Positions 46,179 through 55,341 of a stretch of DNA of 59,407 nucleotides are shown in pieces. Position 1 is the first letter of the stretch. Each line of letters starts with the position of its first letter. The notes under the pieces were generated by a model, which was not told the origin of the DNA, made no database searches, and was given only the letters and a program-made list of their open reading frames with translations. A program made the translations under genes and the position numbers. The DNA lies in the NCBI GenBank assembly GCA_002690925.1, contig NZGD01000302.1:9542-68948 (forward strand). Direction: 5' to 3'. Source of the DNA: Rhodopirellula sp. (GTDB lineage Bacteria; Planctomycetota; Planctomycetia; Pirellulales; Pirellulaceae).

Positions 46179-47201
46179 ATGCCCATCCTAACCATCGAAT
46201 CGACCTGTGACGAAACTGCTGCAGCCGTGATTTCGGAAACGGGCAAGGTGTTGGGCGATTGCATCGCGACGCAGGAGGCTCTTCACGAGAAATTTCGTGG
46301 TGTGGTGCCAGAAGTAGCCGCTCGCGCCCATCTTGAACGCATACTACCGGTGATCGATTCTGCCATAAAGCAAGCTGACATCACTCATCGAGAAATCACC
46401 GCCATCGCAGTTGCAGATCGCCCCGGGTTGGCAGGATCACTACTGGTGGGTTTGGTTGCGGCAAAGACATTGGCCGTGGCATGGGACAAACCTCTCGTGG
46501 CTGTGAACCACCTGCATGCTCACTTGTACGCGTGCCAGCTTGCAAATGACCGCCACATGTACCCCTGCATTGGTCTGGTCGTGAGTGGTGGTCATACAAG
46601 CCTCTATCATTGCCAAAATCCGATTGACTTAGTCTATCTGGGTGGAACCATTGACGACGCGGTGGGCGAAGCGTTCGACAAAATAGGCGCGATGCTGCAA
46701 CTGGGCTTCCCGGGTGGTCCTGAGGTATCCAAACTTGCTGAAATTGGTGATCGAGCTGCGTTTGATTTCCCGAGATCACTCATGAAGGCTGACAATTTTG
46801 ACTTCAGCTTCAGTGGACTCAAAACCGCGGTGCGTTATGCCATCGTCGGACCAGGGCATCAAGACTTCTCCAAAGTGCAGATTGCCGAGCAGACAAAAGC
46901 CGACCTTTGCGCATCATTTGAAACGGCGGCCGTCGACGTCTTGGTTCACAAGAGTGCGAGAGCTGTCAAAAAGCTAAAATGCAAACAGTTGATTGTTGGT
47001 GGTGGAGTTGCAGCCAATGGTTACCTTCGTGATCAACTTAAGCAGCGTGCAACGGCGGACGGCTTTGAACTGAATATTGCACCGATCGGTCTGTGTACTG
47101 ACAATGCAGTGATGGGAGCCATTGCGTTGGAGAAAATCAAGCGGAATGAGTTTGCATCTCTGGAGCTTGATATCACGCCCGGACTGCAGCGTGGATTTTA
47201 A
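46179..47201 (+). CDS. tsaD: tRNA N6-adenosine threonylcarbamoyltransferase
   Basis: A 340-residue universal enzyme that transfers threonylcarbamoyl to A37 of tRNAs reading ANN codons, with TsaB, TsaE and TsaC. MPILTIESTCDETAAAV is the typical start, and the metal-binding histidines lie in NHLHAHLYA. SGGHTSLYHC, GEAFDKIGAMLQLGFPGGPEV and the C-terminal VGGGVAANGYLR are characteristic, and FSFSGLKTAV is present. Length is normal. The partner genes are not in the window. It is followed 76 bases later by mqnB on the same strand. Confidence 0.96.
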   Translation: MPILTIESTCDETAAAVISETGKVLGDCIATQEALHEKFRGVVPEVAARAHLERILPVIDSAIKQADITHREITAIAVADRPGLAGSLLVGLVAAKTLAVAWDKPLVAVNHLHAHLYACQLANDRHMYPCIGLVVSGGHTSLYHCQNPIDLVYLGGTIDDAVGEAFDKIGAMLQLGFPGGPEVSKLAEIGDRAAFDFPRSLMKADNFDFSFSGLKTAVRYAIVGPGHQDFSKVQIAEQTKADLCASFETAAVDVLVHKSARAVKKLKCKQLIVGGGVAANGYLRDQLKQRATADGFELNIAPIGLCTDNAVMGAIALEKIKRNEFASLELDITPGLQRGF

Positions 47202-47277
47202 TTTCGACTTCGACGGTACATACATACCGAGGTCAAACGCACTGGTTACTCTTGCTACTCAATTGGATTGAATACAC

Positions 47278-47946
47278 TTGACCAACCTCATTCTCATCCC
47301 AACTCCCATGGAAATGGAGCAGCTTCAGGAAGTGCTTGATCCCCCCAAAAGCACGGAAATTGCAATGCAGTTGTGTGGATTTGGTCCGATCGCTGCAGCT
47401 GCTCGTGCCGGCAACCTTATTTCCAGATACCAGCCTGATCGGGTGCTATTGATCGGAATTGCCGGTACCTTTGACGCTAAAAACTATCCTGTCGGATCAG
47501 CACATCGCTTTACACAAACGCGTTGTGATGGTGTGGGCATTGGCATAGGCGATTCGTACACAAGCGCTTCACAACTTGGATGGCATCAATTCGAGGGTGC
47601 CGACGCACAACCAAAGATTGGTGACACACTGCCCCTCGACTCAGGATTCGTTGATGGGATTCCAGCCTCGGGAACTCTACTGACTTGTTGTAGTGCATCA
47701 GACTCTGCCGCTACTGCGGTAGCACGCCGAAAAAGATTCCCTGAAGCTAATGCCGAGGACATGGAGGGATATGCTGTTGCCATGGCCTGTAGCTTGGCGG
47801 GTGTGCCTTTGCAGATCGTCCGAGGTATCTCGAACGAAGTCGGCGATCGAAATAGAGAGACGTGGGAAATTGAGAAAGCAATTCAAGCGGCTGCTGAGCT
47901 CGCGACCAAGCTCATGCATCGTGCATGGCTGCCTTCACAATCCTGA
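47278..47946 (+). CDS. mqnB: Futalosine hydrolase
   Basis: A 222-residue member of the nucleoside phosphorylase/MTAN fold. It removes the base from futalosine to give dehypoxanthine futalosine in the alternative menaquinone pathway. LVIPTPMEMEQL-like N-terminus, LLIGIAGTFDA, EDMEGYAVAMACSLAGVPLQIVRGISNEVGDR (with the conserved Glu/Met pair and Asn) match MqnB. The start is TTG at 47278. It is followed immediately by mqnD, the next-but-one enzyme of the pathway, which supports the assignment. mqnA, mqnC and mqnE are not in the window. Confidence 0.92.
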   Translation: MTNLILIPTPMEMEQLQEVLDPPKSTEIAMQLCGFGPIAAAARAGNLISRYQPDRVLLIGIAGTFDAKNYPVGSAHRFTQTRCDGVGIGIGDSYTSASQLGWHQFEGADAQPKIGDTLPLDSGFVDGIPASGTLLTCCSASDSAATAVARRKRFPEANAEDMEGYAVAMACSLAGVPLQIVRGISNEVGDRNRETWEIEKAIQAAAELATKLMHRAWLPSQS

Positions 47947-47975
47947 TTCTCAGGCAGCATAAAAAAGTCATACTC

Positions 47976-48842
47976 ATGCCCAGCAAACAACAACACAGAA
48001 ACGTCATTCGACTGGGGATCTCTACATGTCCCAATGACACCTTTGCCTTCCACGCGTTGTTGAACCGGTTGGTGGACTGGCAAGACCTAGAATTCCAAAT
48101 CGATTTGCTCGATATCCAGCAGTTGAATCAGCGTCTTTTCGAAGGCAGGTTTGATGTTGCCAAGACAAGCTTCCATGCGGCTCTTTCACTAAGTGACCGA
48201 TTCTGTGTCCTTCCGTCAGGGTCTGCACTCGGGTTTGGTGTCGGACCACTTCTGTTAGCGAGACAACCAGGCTTGCAACCAACAGACGATTCATACATCA
48301 CGCTTTGCCCTGGTAAACATACGACGGCTAAACTGCTATTCGATCTGTTTCACCCAAAGTCGACACAGGTCGAACATTGTGTCTTCTCAGACATCATGCC
48401 AAGACTCAAGGCCGGTGAAGCAGACTTTGGTGTTTGTATCCACGAAGGACGGTTCACGTGGCAGGACGAAGGACTCGGACTGGTTGAAGACTTGGGAACA
48501 CGCTGGGAAGAACTTACAAAATGCCCATTGCCTCTAGGTGGCCTTGTGGCTGACCAGACACTGCCTCCTGATGTACTAGACCGCGTTCAAGCAATCATCC
48601 ACGAGTCACTCCAATACAGCTTGTCAGACCGTGAATCAGCTCTACCGACCATGCGGCAATACGCCCAGGAATTCAACGACCACGTCCTCATGCAGCACGT
48701 GGAACTCTATGTGAATGAATGGACTCTGGACTTAGGCGATGTGGGACGTAGAGCGTTGAGAAAACTTTCCCAACTGGCGCAAGAACGAGGCCTGCTGGCA
48801 TCTTCGAATCAGCCAATTTCTATCTGGCGATCTGCTCCATAG
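47976..48842 (+). CDS. mqnD: 1,4-dihydroxy-6-naphthoate synthase
   Basis: A 288-residue enzyme that converts cyclic dehypoxanthine futalosine to 1,4-dihydroxy-6-naphthoate in the futalosine menaquinone route. It has a periplasmic-binding-protein-like fold. The diagnostic start is RLGISTCPNDTFAFHALL, then LLDIQQLNQRLFEGRFDVAKTSFHA and GFGVGPLLLA, and ADFGVCIHEGRFTW with its catalytic histidine. I chose the ATG at 47976, 30 bases after mqnB. An ATG at 47925 would overlap mqnB by 22 bases and add 17 residues. It forms an operon with mqnB, and a strong hairpin lies downstream. Confidence 0.94.
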   Translation: MPSKQQHRNVIRLGISTCPNDTFAFHALLNRLVDWQDLEFQIDLLDIQQLNQRLFEGRFDVAKTSFHAALSLSDRFCVLPSGSALGFGVGPLLLARQPGLQPTDDSYITLCPGKHTTAKLLFDLFHPKSTQVEHCVFSDIMPRLKAGEADFGVCIHEGRFTWQDEGLGLVEDLGTRWEELTKCPLPLGGLVADQTLPPDVLDRVQAIIHESLQYSLSDRESALPTMRQYAQEFNDHVLMQHVELYVNEWTLDLGDVGRRALRKLSQLAQERGLLASSNQPISIWRSAP

Positions 48843-48961
48843 ACATCTCAAGACGGATAGACCTGCCGGACACGAATGGCTTTCCTGTGTCCCGGCATGA
48901 ATTGCATCCGGCCCAAGGCTGCACCCGGCTAATATCGCACTCTCGAGCCAGCGCATAAAAA

Positions 48962-48989
48962 AATCCTGAGGCCTTCAAGACTCAGGATT
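48962..48989 (-). terminator. Rho-independent terminator for the 74-residue gene (partly bidirectional)
   Basis: A perfect nine-base stem, AATCCTGAG (48962-48970) and CTCAGGATT (48981-48989), encloses a ten-base loop. Read leftward it is followed by a run of seven T residues, so it ends the gene at 49014-49238. Read rightward the tail CCATTTTTA is weaker, so it may also stop transcripts of mqnB-mqnD. Confidence 0.85.
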
Positions 48990-49013
48990 CCATTTTTATC
49001 GTGAAGATCGGGA

Positions 49014-49238
49014 CTACTCGCGAGGTCTGATCGCCCCGGTAAGGCCGCTGTAGTCAACGCGATCGGTCGTGTGCCACAATGGTTGGCCCAACTCAACTCG
49101 ACGACGGAGAACCTCGATCTTGTCCGCACTGCCGGCAGGTGCGTCTGTGGCCATGAACTTCTCATCCTGCTGTGGTACGAAGTCTTCGTCGTGCCCGTAG
49201 CGTAAGATGGCCTCAAACACGTTCTTGCATTGGCTCAT
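49014..49238 (-). CDS. Small conserved-looking protein of unknown function, 74 residues
   Basis: A 74-residue protein with ATG start, balanced protein-like composition and a strong terminator 25 bases beyond its stop. It begins MSQCKNVFEAILRYGHDED and ends in RVDYSGLTGAIRPRE. The charged middle (KIEVLRRRVELGQPLWH) looks like a helix followed by an exposed loop. I believe similar short proteins occur in other planctomycetes, but I cannot confirm it here. No membrane segment or known domain is visible. It stands alone between mqnD and yjbQ. Confidence 0.75.
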   Translation of the reverse strand: MSQCKNVFEAILRYGHDEDFVPQQDEKFMATDAPAGSADKIEVLRRRVELGQPLWHTTDRVDYSGLTGAIRPRE

Positions 49239-49726
49239 AACTGCTAATATCCAATTTTCTTCTGAAGGCCGCAGGTCCTACCAATCGGCCATCGCTTTTG
49301 GTCTTGGTTTCCGGTCTTGGTGCTCGACATCCTTGTAAGCACAAGCTCTCTCCGATGCAGTGATTATTAACCTGATTCCGTATGAGTCAAGAAAATTTGT
49401 GGTAACTACCTCTCTGAGTGACGTATACGACGACGCATAATGGTCGGAAAAATACTCGTTGCGTGACCCCTGTTCAGCCTTCCGTGAGCTGCGTCAAGAT
49501 CGTCGGTTCACGGACCGCCAAGAACCAAGGGGAGAATTGACAACATTGACCGATCACCATGGGGGAAAGAACGACTTGGCACGCGAATCCTCCAGATGAA
49601 CCTAGTTCCCACGGGTTAACGCCACGCTCCAAAGCACCAAAGAAAACGCTAGGTTGTGATCGCCGATAAGTGCCCCAAAAAAAACTTTTTTCTTATGACA
49701 TTACACCCTGTTAAACAGTAACAAAC
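49239..49726. other. Intergenic region upstream of yjbQ
   Basis: About 490 bases between divergently read genes, presumably holding both promoters. A short A-run/T-run palindrome (AAAAAAAACTTTTTTCTT) is at about 49678-49695, close to the start of yjbQ; it may be part of a leader. I see no gene or RNA. Confidence 0.4.
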
Positions 49727-50149
49727 ATGTGGATTCAGAAAACATTACGGCTTCCAGCCGTTCGCCGGGGGTTCCATCTTGTGACCCATGAGATCGTAGA
49801 TGCAGTGCCCGAGCTGGACACCATTCGGGTGGGATGGATGCAAGTTTTCATCCAACACACCAGTGCATCACTCACGATCAATGAAAATGCTGACCCCGAC
49901 GTTCGGATCGACTTTGAGACGGCAATGAACCACGCGGTGCCTGAGACGCTGCCTTACGTACACACACTTGAAGGAAGCGACGATATGCCTGCCCATGTGA
50001 AGGCATCAATGATGGGCGCCAGCGTGATGGTCCCGATTGGCAATGGCCGACTACAGCTCGGCACATGGCAGGGAATCTACCTTTGTGAACATCGCAACCA
50101 CGCTAGTGGTCGTCGTGTCATGATTACGATTCAGGGGGAAAGTCACTGA
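49727..50149 (+). CDS. yjbQ: YjbQ/UPF0047 family protein
   Basis: A 140-residue protein of the widespread UPF0047 family. The motifs HTSASLTINENADPDVR, LPYVHTLEGSDDMPAHVKAS, GTWQGIYLCEHR and the conserved histidines are all present. Some family members have been reported to have weak thiamine phosphate synthase activity, but the main role is not settled. No thiamine gene is near. Length and ATG are normal. It is cytoplasmic and stands alone. Confidence 0.93.
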   Translation: MWIQKTLRLPAVRRGFHLVTHEIVDAVPELDTIRVGWMQVFIQHTSASLTINENADPDVRIDFETAMNHAVPETLPYVHTLEGSDDMPAHVKASMMGASVMVPIGNGRLQLGTWQGIYLCEHRNHASGRRVMITIQGESH

Positions 50150-50334
50150 ACTCGATCAGTGCCAAAGTTCACGGAAATCTCCAGAACAAACTGTTGAAGA
50201 GGCTGCCTAGCTATTGAATCCGACCTGATTTATGGGTTGAACACCGAAGATGGCGGCCTGAGCCGCAAATCGCTGAATTGAGCAATAGTCGGCTTTGTCA
50301 GTTTTGTCAGTCACCTGATCCGTCTTCTGCAGAT

Positions 50335-52110
50335 CTATTCCAAGATCATGTCATCGACGGTCATACCGCCTGGAATCATCGGTAGCACGTGTTCCTGATA
50401 GGGCACCTGAACATCCAGCAGATAAGGTCCTTTGTGGGTGATCATCTCACGAATGGCGGGTTCCAGGTCAGCCTTTTCGCGAATCGTTGCCGCTCCACAG
50501 CCGTATCCCTGGGCGATTTTGACGAAATCAGGATACCGATCTTCAGCGTAGGTAAAACGATCAGCGTTACTGGGTCCTGCTGCCTCTTCGTGATGAATCG
50601 GTCCCAAGTAAGTATGGGCCCGATTACGTCCCATGAAGCGATCTTCCCACTGAACAACCATACCGAGATGTTGATTGTTCAACAGCAGGACCTTCACAGG
50701 CAAATCCTCACAGAAACAAGTCGCCAGCTCCTGGATATTCATCTGAAAGCTGCCGTCGCCATCAATATCGATGACGAGCGAGTTGGGATTCGCTGCCTGG
50801 ACGCCCATGGCTGCCGGCAAGCCAAAGCCCATGGTTCCCAATCCACTGCTGCTGAGCCACGTACGTGGACGTTGGAACTTGTAGAACTGGGCGGCCCACA
50901 TCTGATGCTGCCCAACACCGACAGCAATGTAGGCGTCCATATCGGCGGTCACATCGCTGAGAACCTCGATCGCATGCTGCTGCAGGATACCATCGAATTC
51001 TTTGTCATAAGTCAGGGGAAACTTGACTTTCAATTGTTTACAGTGCTCTTGCCAATCGCTGATTTCCGGCTTTTGAATCACTTTGTTCAGCTCGGTCAAA
51101 GCCTGCTTCACATCCGCACGCACGGGAATATGAGCCGTCTTGTTCTTGTTCAGCTCAGACCCGTCAATGTCGATGTGGATAATTTTGGCATCTTTGGCAA
51201 AGGCTTCGACCTTACCGGTGACACGATCATCAAAACGAACTCCCAAAGCAATCAGCAAATCGCAATCCCTGACGGCATAATTTGCATAGGCAGCCCCATG
51301 CATTCCGAGCCAATCCAACGATCGCTCATGATCAGGTGATACCGCACCGATTCCCATCAACGTGGTGGTTACCGGAATTCCTGTTTTATTAATAAACTGG
51401 CGGAGTTCCTCGCTCGCTTCGCCAAGAATCACGCCGCCTCCAGCATAAATGACAGGGCGGCGAGCCAGTTTGATCGCTGCCGCGATCTGGCGAATTGTCT
51501 CGCTGGGCACGGCTGGCGCGGCGGGCTCATAGCCAGGCAAATCCATTGGTGGATCCATGTCCACGTCGGTCAAATCGCCAAGCTGAACGTCCTTAGGCAT
51601 GTCGATCAGAACCGGGCCGGGCCGCCCACTCTGAGCAAGGTGGAAGGCCTCCTTGATGATCCTTGGCAAATCGCTGACTTTTGTCACCAAATAATGATGC
51701 TTGGTGATCCCACGGCACACCTCAACCATCGGCGTCTCTTGAAAAGCATCGCTTCCGATCGCTTTGGTCGGTACTTGACCGGTAATACAGACGAGCGGCA
51801 CGCTGTCGAGTTTGGCATCCGCAATCGCTGTGACCAAGTTGGTAGCACCAGGGCCACTGGTTGCCATCACCACGCCCACCTTGCCGGTGCTGCGAGAGTA
51901 CCCCTGTGCAGCAAATGCTCCGCCTTGCTCATGACGTGGAAGAATCGTGCGAATCGAACCTCCAAAACGCGTCAAAGCCTGATGCATCGGCATACTACAA
52001 CCGCCGGGGTAGGCAAAAAGCACATCAACACCATGCTCGACCAATGATTTAACCAAGATGTCGGCGCCAGTCATCAGTTGGGGATCGGTAGCGGCTTTCG
52101 CGGTACTCAT
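50335..52110 (-). CDS. ilvB: Acetolactate synthase large (catalytic) subunit
   Basis: A 591-residue thiamine-diphosphate enzyme that condenses two pyruvates, or pyruvate with 2-ketobutyrate, in branched-chain amino acid synthesis. The N-terminal FAYPGGCSMPMHQALTRF holds the catalytic glutamate region seen in RHEQGGAFAAQGYSRSTGKVG. The TPP-binding motif is GDGSFQMNIQELATC to LLLNNQHLGMV. RFDDRVTGKVEAFA fits the FAD domain. The regulatory subunit gene is not adjacent, which is unusual since ilvN/ilvH commonly follows. A weak hairpin (GCAAAG/CTTTGC) lies 40 bases before the ATG. It is divergent from crcB. Confidence 0.96.
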   Translation of the reverse strand: MSTAKAATDPQLMTGADILVKSLVEHGVDVLFAYPGGCSMPMHQALTRFGGSIRTILPRHEQGGAFAAQGYSRSTGKVGVVMATSGPGATNLVTAIADAKLDSVPLVCITGQVPTKAIGSDAFQETPMVEVCRGITKHHYLVTKVSDLPRIIKEAFHLAQSGRPGPVLIDMPKDVQLGDLTDVDMDPPMDLPGYEPAAPAVPSETIRQIAAAIKLARRPVIYAGGGVILGEASEELRQFINKTGIPVTTTLMGIGAVSPDHERSLDWLGMHGAAYANYAVRDCDLLIALGVRFDDRVTGKVEAFAKDAKIIHIDIDGSELNKNKTAHIPVRADVKQALTELNKVIQKPEISDWQEHCKQLKVKFPLTYDKEFDGILQQHAIEVLSDVTADMDAYIAVGVGQHQMWAAQFYKFQRPRTWLSSSGLGTMGFGLPAAMGVQAANPNSLVIDIDGDGSFQMNIQELATCFCEDLPVKVLLLNNQHLGMVVQWEDRFMGRNRAHTYLGPIHHEEAAGPSNADRFTYAEDRYPDFVKIAQGYGCGAATIREKADLEPAIREMITHKGPYLLDVQVPYQEHVLPMIPGGMTVDDMILE

Positions 52111-52339
52111 ATGCTTCTAAATTTTTGAATCTGGGCAAATTAGATAAAAATAGCAAGCAAAGGACGTTTCTTTGCATGCGTTATCAAGTGCGGAACAACG
52201 CTCGACAGACAAGCTGACGAAAAAACAGGTTCGCGATTCGGCCAAAACTGACATTTACGCCGCCGGCAGAAACCTCGAATCTATGCGTTAACGTAAGTTC
52301 GTGCCGAAACTTAGGCAATGGTGAAAACGGCCTCTCGCT

Positions 52340-52729
52340 ATGACAACTTGGCTCAATTTGTTAGCTATCGCTACCGGTGGTGCGGTCGGTTCGGTCTGTC
52401 GCTACCTGATTACGGTTGCATCGCTTGCTATTCCGGGGGGTTCGACGTTGATTGGAACCACCCTCGTCAACCTGATCGGGTGTGCTGCGATCGGCGGTTT
52501 CGCCGAAGTGGTCCTAGTCACCAACAGTCTCTCAGAACGCACACAATTACTGATTCGCGTCGGTTTTCTCGGTGGTTTAACGACCTTTTCCACCTTTGCG
52601 GGTGAATCAGCTGCCTTAGCCGACGAAGGACGTTGGTTAGCATGCGGCCTGTATGTGGCCGCAAACATGCTTCTTGGTTGGACGGCATTGGTTCTAACCG
52701 CAATGCTCGTCAAAGGCTGGCTTACATGA
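52340..52729 (+). CDS. crcB: Fluoride channel CrcB/Fluc
   Basis: A 129-residue small membrane protein that exports fluoride as a dual-topology dimer. Four hydrophobic helices are visible. GTTLVNLIGC holds the conserved Asn and GFLGGLTTFSTFAGE the Phe/Thr pathway residues. The start ATG follows a 230-base divergent gap. I looked for a fluoride riboswitch and did not find a convincing one. Its stop overlaps the start of the next gene (ATGA at 52726-52729), so the two are translationally coupled. Confidence 0.95.
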   Translation: MTTWLNLLAIATGGAVGSVCRYLITVASLAIPGGSTLIGTTLVNLIGCAAIGGFAEVVLVTNSLSERTQLLIRVGFLGGLTTFSTFAGESAALADEGRWLACGLYVAANMLLGWTALVLTAMLVKGWLT

Positions 52730-55290
52730 TACGAATCGCTTTGGTATTTCTCTTCCTGAACACCACCTGCCCAATTTGGGGGCAGCAGTCACAGGGTCCG
52801 GAACGCTTACCTCACTACAGTGCCTCGGGTTCGCTACGCGAAGATGCAACTCTCCGTTCGGTTGCGTTCGTCACACCCGAAACGGGACTCGCCTGCGGCG
52901 ATCGTGGAACGATATTGCGGACCTCAGATGGCGGATCATCTTGGCAACTCATCAACAGCGGAGTGGACTGCCCCCTGTCTGCTGTTGTCTGGATCGACAC
53001 AAATAACGCGGTGGTCGCGGGTGGCGGCTACGATCGCATCACAGGAATCAGCCGTGGAGCGGTATTGCTGTCCCAAGATGGTGGTCGATCATGGCAACGG
53101 GCTGAAGATGAAGAGCTAACACGGTTTAAAAAAATCGAAAAGAGTAGCGAGGGTTCCATCGTGGCCCACTGCGATTGGTCCCATGCCACGCTGACCGATA
53201 GACTGATCAGTCGTGATGGCGGAAGAACATGGAATGAACATTTCGCTGACAGTCCAACTGCGTCAACGACTGCAGAACCCCAACAACACAACACCAGCTC
53301 AGCATCTCTGAGTGAGTTAATGCAATGGTTTCAGGCCACACGGATCCCCGTTGCAATTCGTGGAGCCTGTCGCATCAATCGCACAGATTACTGCACTGTC
53401 GGTGATCATGGCGTGATTCTAATCACGCGAGACCAGGGTAAAACGTGGGTAACAACCCGCGGTAAAGAGCGTCGAACTTCCGTGCTGTTTGTTGCGAATA
53501 GCGCGAAGACAGCAGCATGGTCCATGCTGGGAAGCGAAGCACTGGAGTCGCGGAATAGAGTCAGCCTTCTGGTAGGTGAAACACTCAATAAGGCCACTGC
53601 GGGTTCCCCCGATCATGTGCTGGCCAACCAAATCGCGATCATGCTTGGTGGTTCCGGTGCGGATGCCATCGGCCAATGGGGTGATGATCAGAACCAGACC
53701 GCATTAGCGTGGCTTGGGATCCACCAACCCATGGTGCTCGTTCTCGATGAAAACTTACCAACGGACATAAGTGAAGCCTTCGTAAATGCTGCTGCATCAA
53801 CCGGAATCCAACGCATTGCAGTTCATGGGTTCAATGGAAATGGCGGAACCTCGCTGCACCGTGATGCGTTACTGTCCCACAGTGGCACACTCGCCGGTGA
53901 CCTGCACGTTGACGCGATGCACTACTTGTCACCCAATGACATACAAATCAAATCAACGACGCTTCGCTACCCCTACGATATCTCACCGAATCAACGACGG
54001 GGATCATCAGTCACCGCCGGTCTCACATTACCGCGGGGCCATCATCTGGCAGGTAAGGTAAATGACGCATCGCGTCACCAACTACAAATACTTAAGGCAA
54101 GGCTACAACAAACAGATCGGCTGCAACAACTGATCAAGAACAGCAACGACACCAATGCATTCAATGAATCGATCAAACGTGTGCTGGACCAAACTGCAAA
54201 AGCAGACCAATTCCGTGTAGCATGGTGGATTGTACAGGCAACCAACCCTGACAAATTGAGCAATGGCCTCGCATTGCATGAGGTGGCTCTTGAACAAGTC
54301 GCATCACGGTTCCCGAATTCTTCCGCAGGAAAATGGGCAGCATTACGAAAGCAGGCCCTCCTGAAAAGTGATGAATGGAAGTTAATCCGCTCCGCGCTTA
54401 TCAAAACATACGGTGCTGCAGACAAAATCGCATTCCATTCTGCCGTTCCAGTTTCTCCGTTTCAAATCACAGATGGAAATATCCGGCAAGTCTCCAACAC
54501 ATCTCCACTGGTGGTACCCCAGCCTGAACAGTACCAAATCACCAAGTCACCCAAGGTCTTCGAGAGCAATGCCAATGTTGACTTGTTGTGGGAATTTCAC
54601 CCCATGGTTTTATTCGCTCGGGAAGCTGCCCGCGAACGCGGAGATCAGGAGGGACTCCAAGTAGCCAATGAAGTATCTCCCAACCTTCAACGGCTTGCTG
54701 ATTCCAAATCCTCTCAATGGAGCAGGCTGCTAAAGAAAGGACCTGACGCAGTGATTGCCCATCGTGCTTCATTACCCCCCAAACTTGATGGTCTGCTGAC
54801 AGACGAATGCTGGGAATCCGCAACACCTTTGGATCATTCATCTGTCCGCACGCGAATCGCTTATGACGAAGACTTCATTTACTTCGCCATGCAAACACCT
54901 GCGAATAATCTTCAGGCTGACACGAGTAGCTCTACTTTACCTGAAGGTAATCGTGATCACGATCTGAGCATGACGGACCGCATTCAGTTGCGAATCGACA
55001 CGGACGGTGATTTACTTACCGCCATGGAACTACAGATTTCCAAATCGGGACGTACGTATGATGCCATTGATGGAAATCCCGCGTGGCAGCCCACCTGGTA
55101 TTTGGATAGTCAAAACGAAACCGCATTAATAACGATTGAAATAGCGATTGAACGCCGAGACGTCACTGAGCTTCCTATCACGCCGGGAGCTTCATGGTTC
55201 ATCTCACCCCAGGTACTCTCAAGTGGCGGATCATATCCCCCTACAGTGCTTCCTGTTCCACAACAGTGGGTGCGTGTTCACTTTCAATAA
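52726..55290 (+). CDS. Exported YCF48/BNR-like propeller protein with CBM9-like end
   Basis: An 854-residue protein with a signal peptide (IRIALVFLFLNTTCPIWG, cut near GQQ). The first 250 residues hold repeated blades of the YCF48/BNR kind: GDRGTILRTSDGGSSWQ, LSQDGGRSWQR, SRDGGRTWNE and GDHGVILITRDQGKTWV. A middle part (about 320-620) is helical and poorly recognisable. The end (about 680-854) resembles CBM9-like/DOMON sugar-binding domains: LPPKLDGLLTDECWESA, IAYDEDFIYFAM. The ATG at 52726 overlaps crcB; a longer frame from 52633 lies inside crcB. Assembly or binding at the cell surface is likely; the substrate is unknown. Confidence 0.85.
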   Translation: MIRIALVFLFLNTTCPIWGQQSQGPERLPHYSASGSLREDATLRSVAFVTPETGLACGDRGTILRTSDGGSSWQLINSGVDCPLSAVVWIDTNNAVVAGGGYDRITGISRGAVLLSQDGGRSWQRAEDEELTRFKKIEKSSEGSIVAHCDWSHATLTDRLISRDGGRTWNEHFADSPTASTTAEPQQHNTSSASLSELMQWFQATRIPVAIRGACRINRTDYCTVGDHGVILITRDQGKTWVTTRGKERRTSVLFVANSAKTAAWSMLGSEALESRNRVSLLVGETLNKATAGSPDHVLANQIAIMLGGSGADAIGQWGDDQNQTALAWLGIHQPMVLVLDENLPTDISEAFVNAAASTGIQRIAVHGFNGNGGTSLHRDALLSHSGTLAGDLHVDAMHYLSPNDIQIKSTTLRYPYDISPNQRRGSSVTAGLTLPRGHHLAGKVNDASRHQLQILKARLQQTDRLQQLIKNSNDTNAFNESIKRVLDQTAKADQFRVAWWIVQATNPDKLSNGLALHEVALEQVASRFPNSSAGKWAALRKQALLKSDEWKLIRSALIKTYGAADKIAFHSAVPVSPFQITDGNIRQVSNTSPLVVPQPEQYQITKSPKVFESNANVDLLWEFHPMVLFAREAARERGDQEGLQVANEVSPNLQRLADSKSSQWSRLLKKGPDAVIAHRASLPPKLDGLLTDECWESATPLDHSSVRTRIAYDEDFIYFAMQTPANNLQADTSSSTLPEGNRDHDLSMTDRIQLRIDTDGDLLTAMELQISKSGRTYDAIDGNPAWQPTWYLDSQNETALITIEIAIERRDVTELPITPGASWFISPQVLSSGGSYPPTVLPVPQQWVRVHFQ

Positions 55291-55341
55291 TCAACCGTGC
55301 AACCTCGCTCGACGACGAAGTGGAAAGAACATTCAGACCAT

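Noticed and set aside
52140..52175. Hairpin GCAAAG/CTTTGC upstream of ilvB as an attenuator
   Set aside because: The stem is six bases, there is no leader peptide with branched-chain codons, and the T-run is imperfect.
52111..52339. Possible fluoride riboswitch before crcB
   Set aside because: GGCAATGG occurs just before the start, but the downstream paired elements and the CTGATG-type end of the crcB motif are missing, and the segment runs into the coding region.
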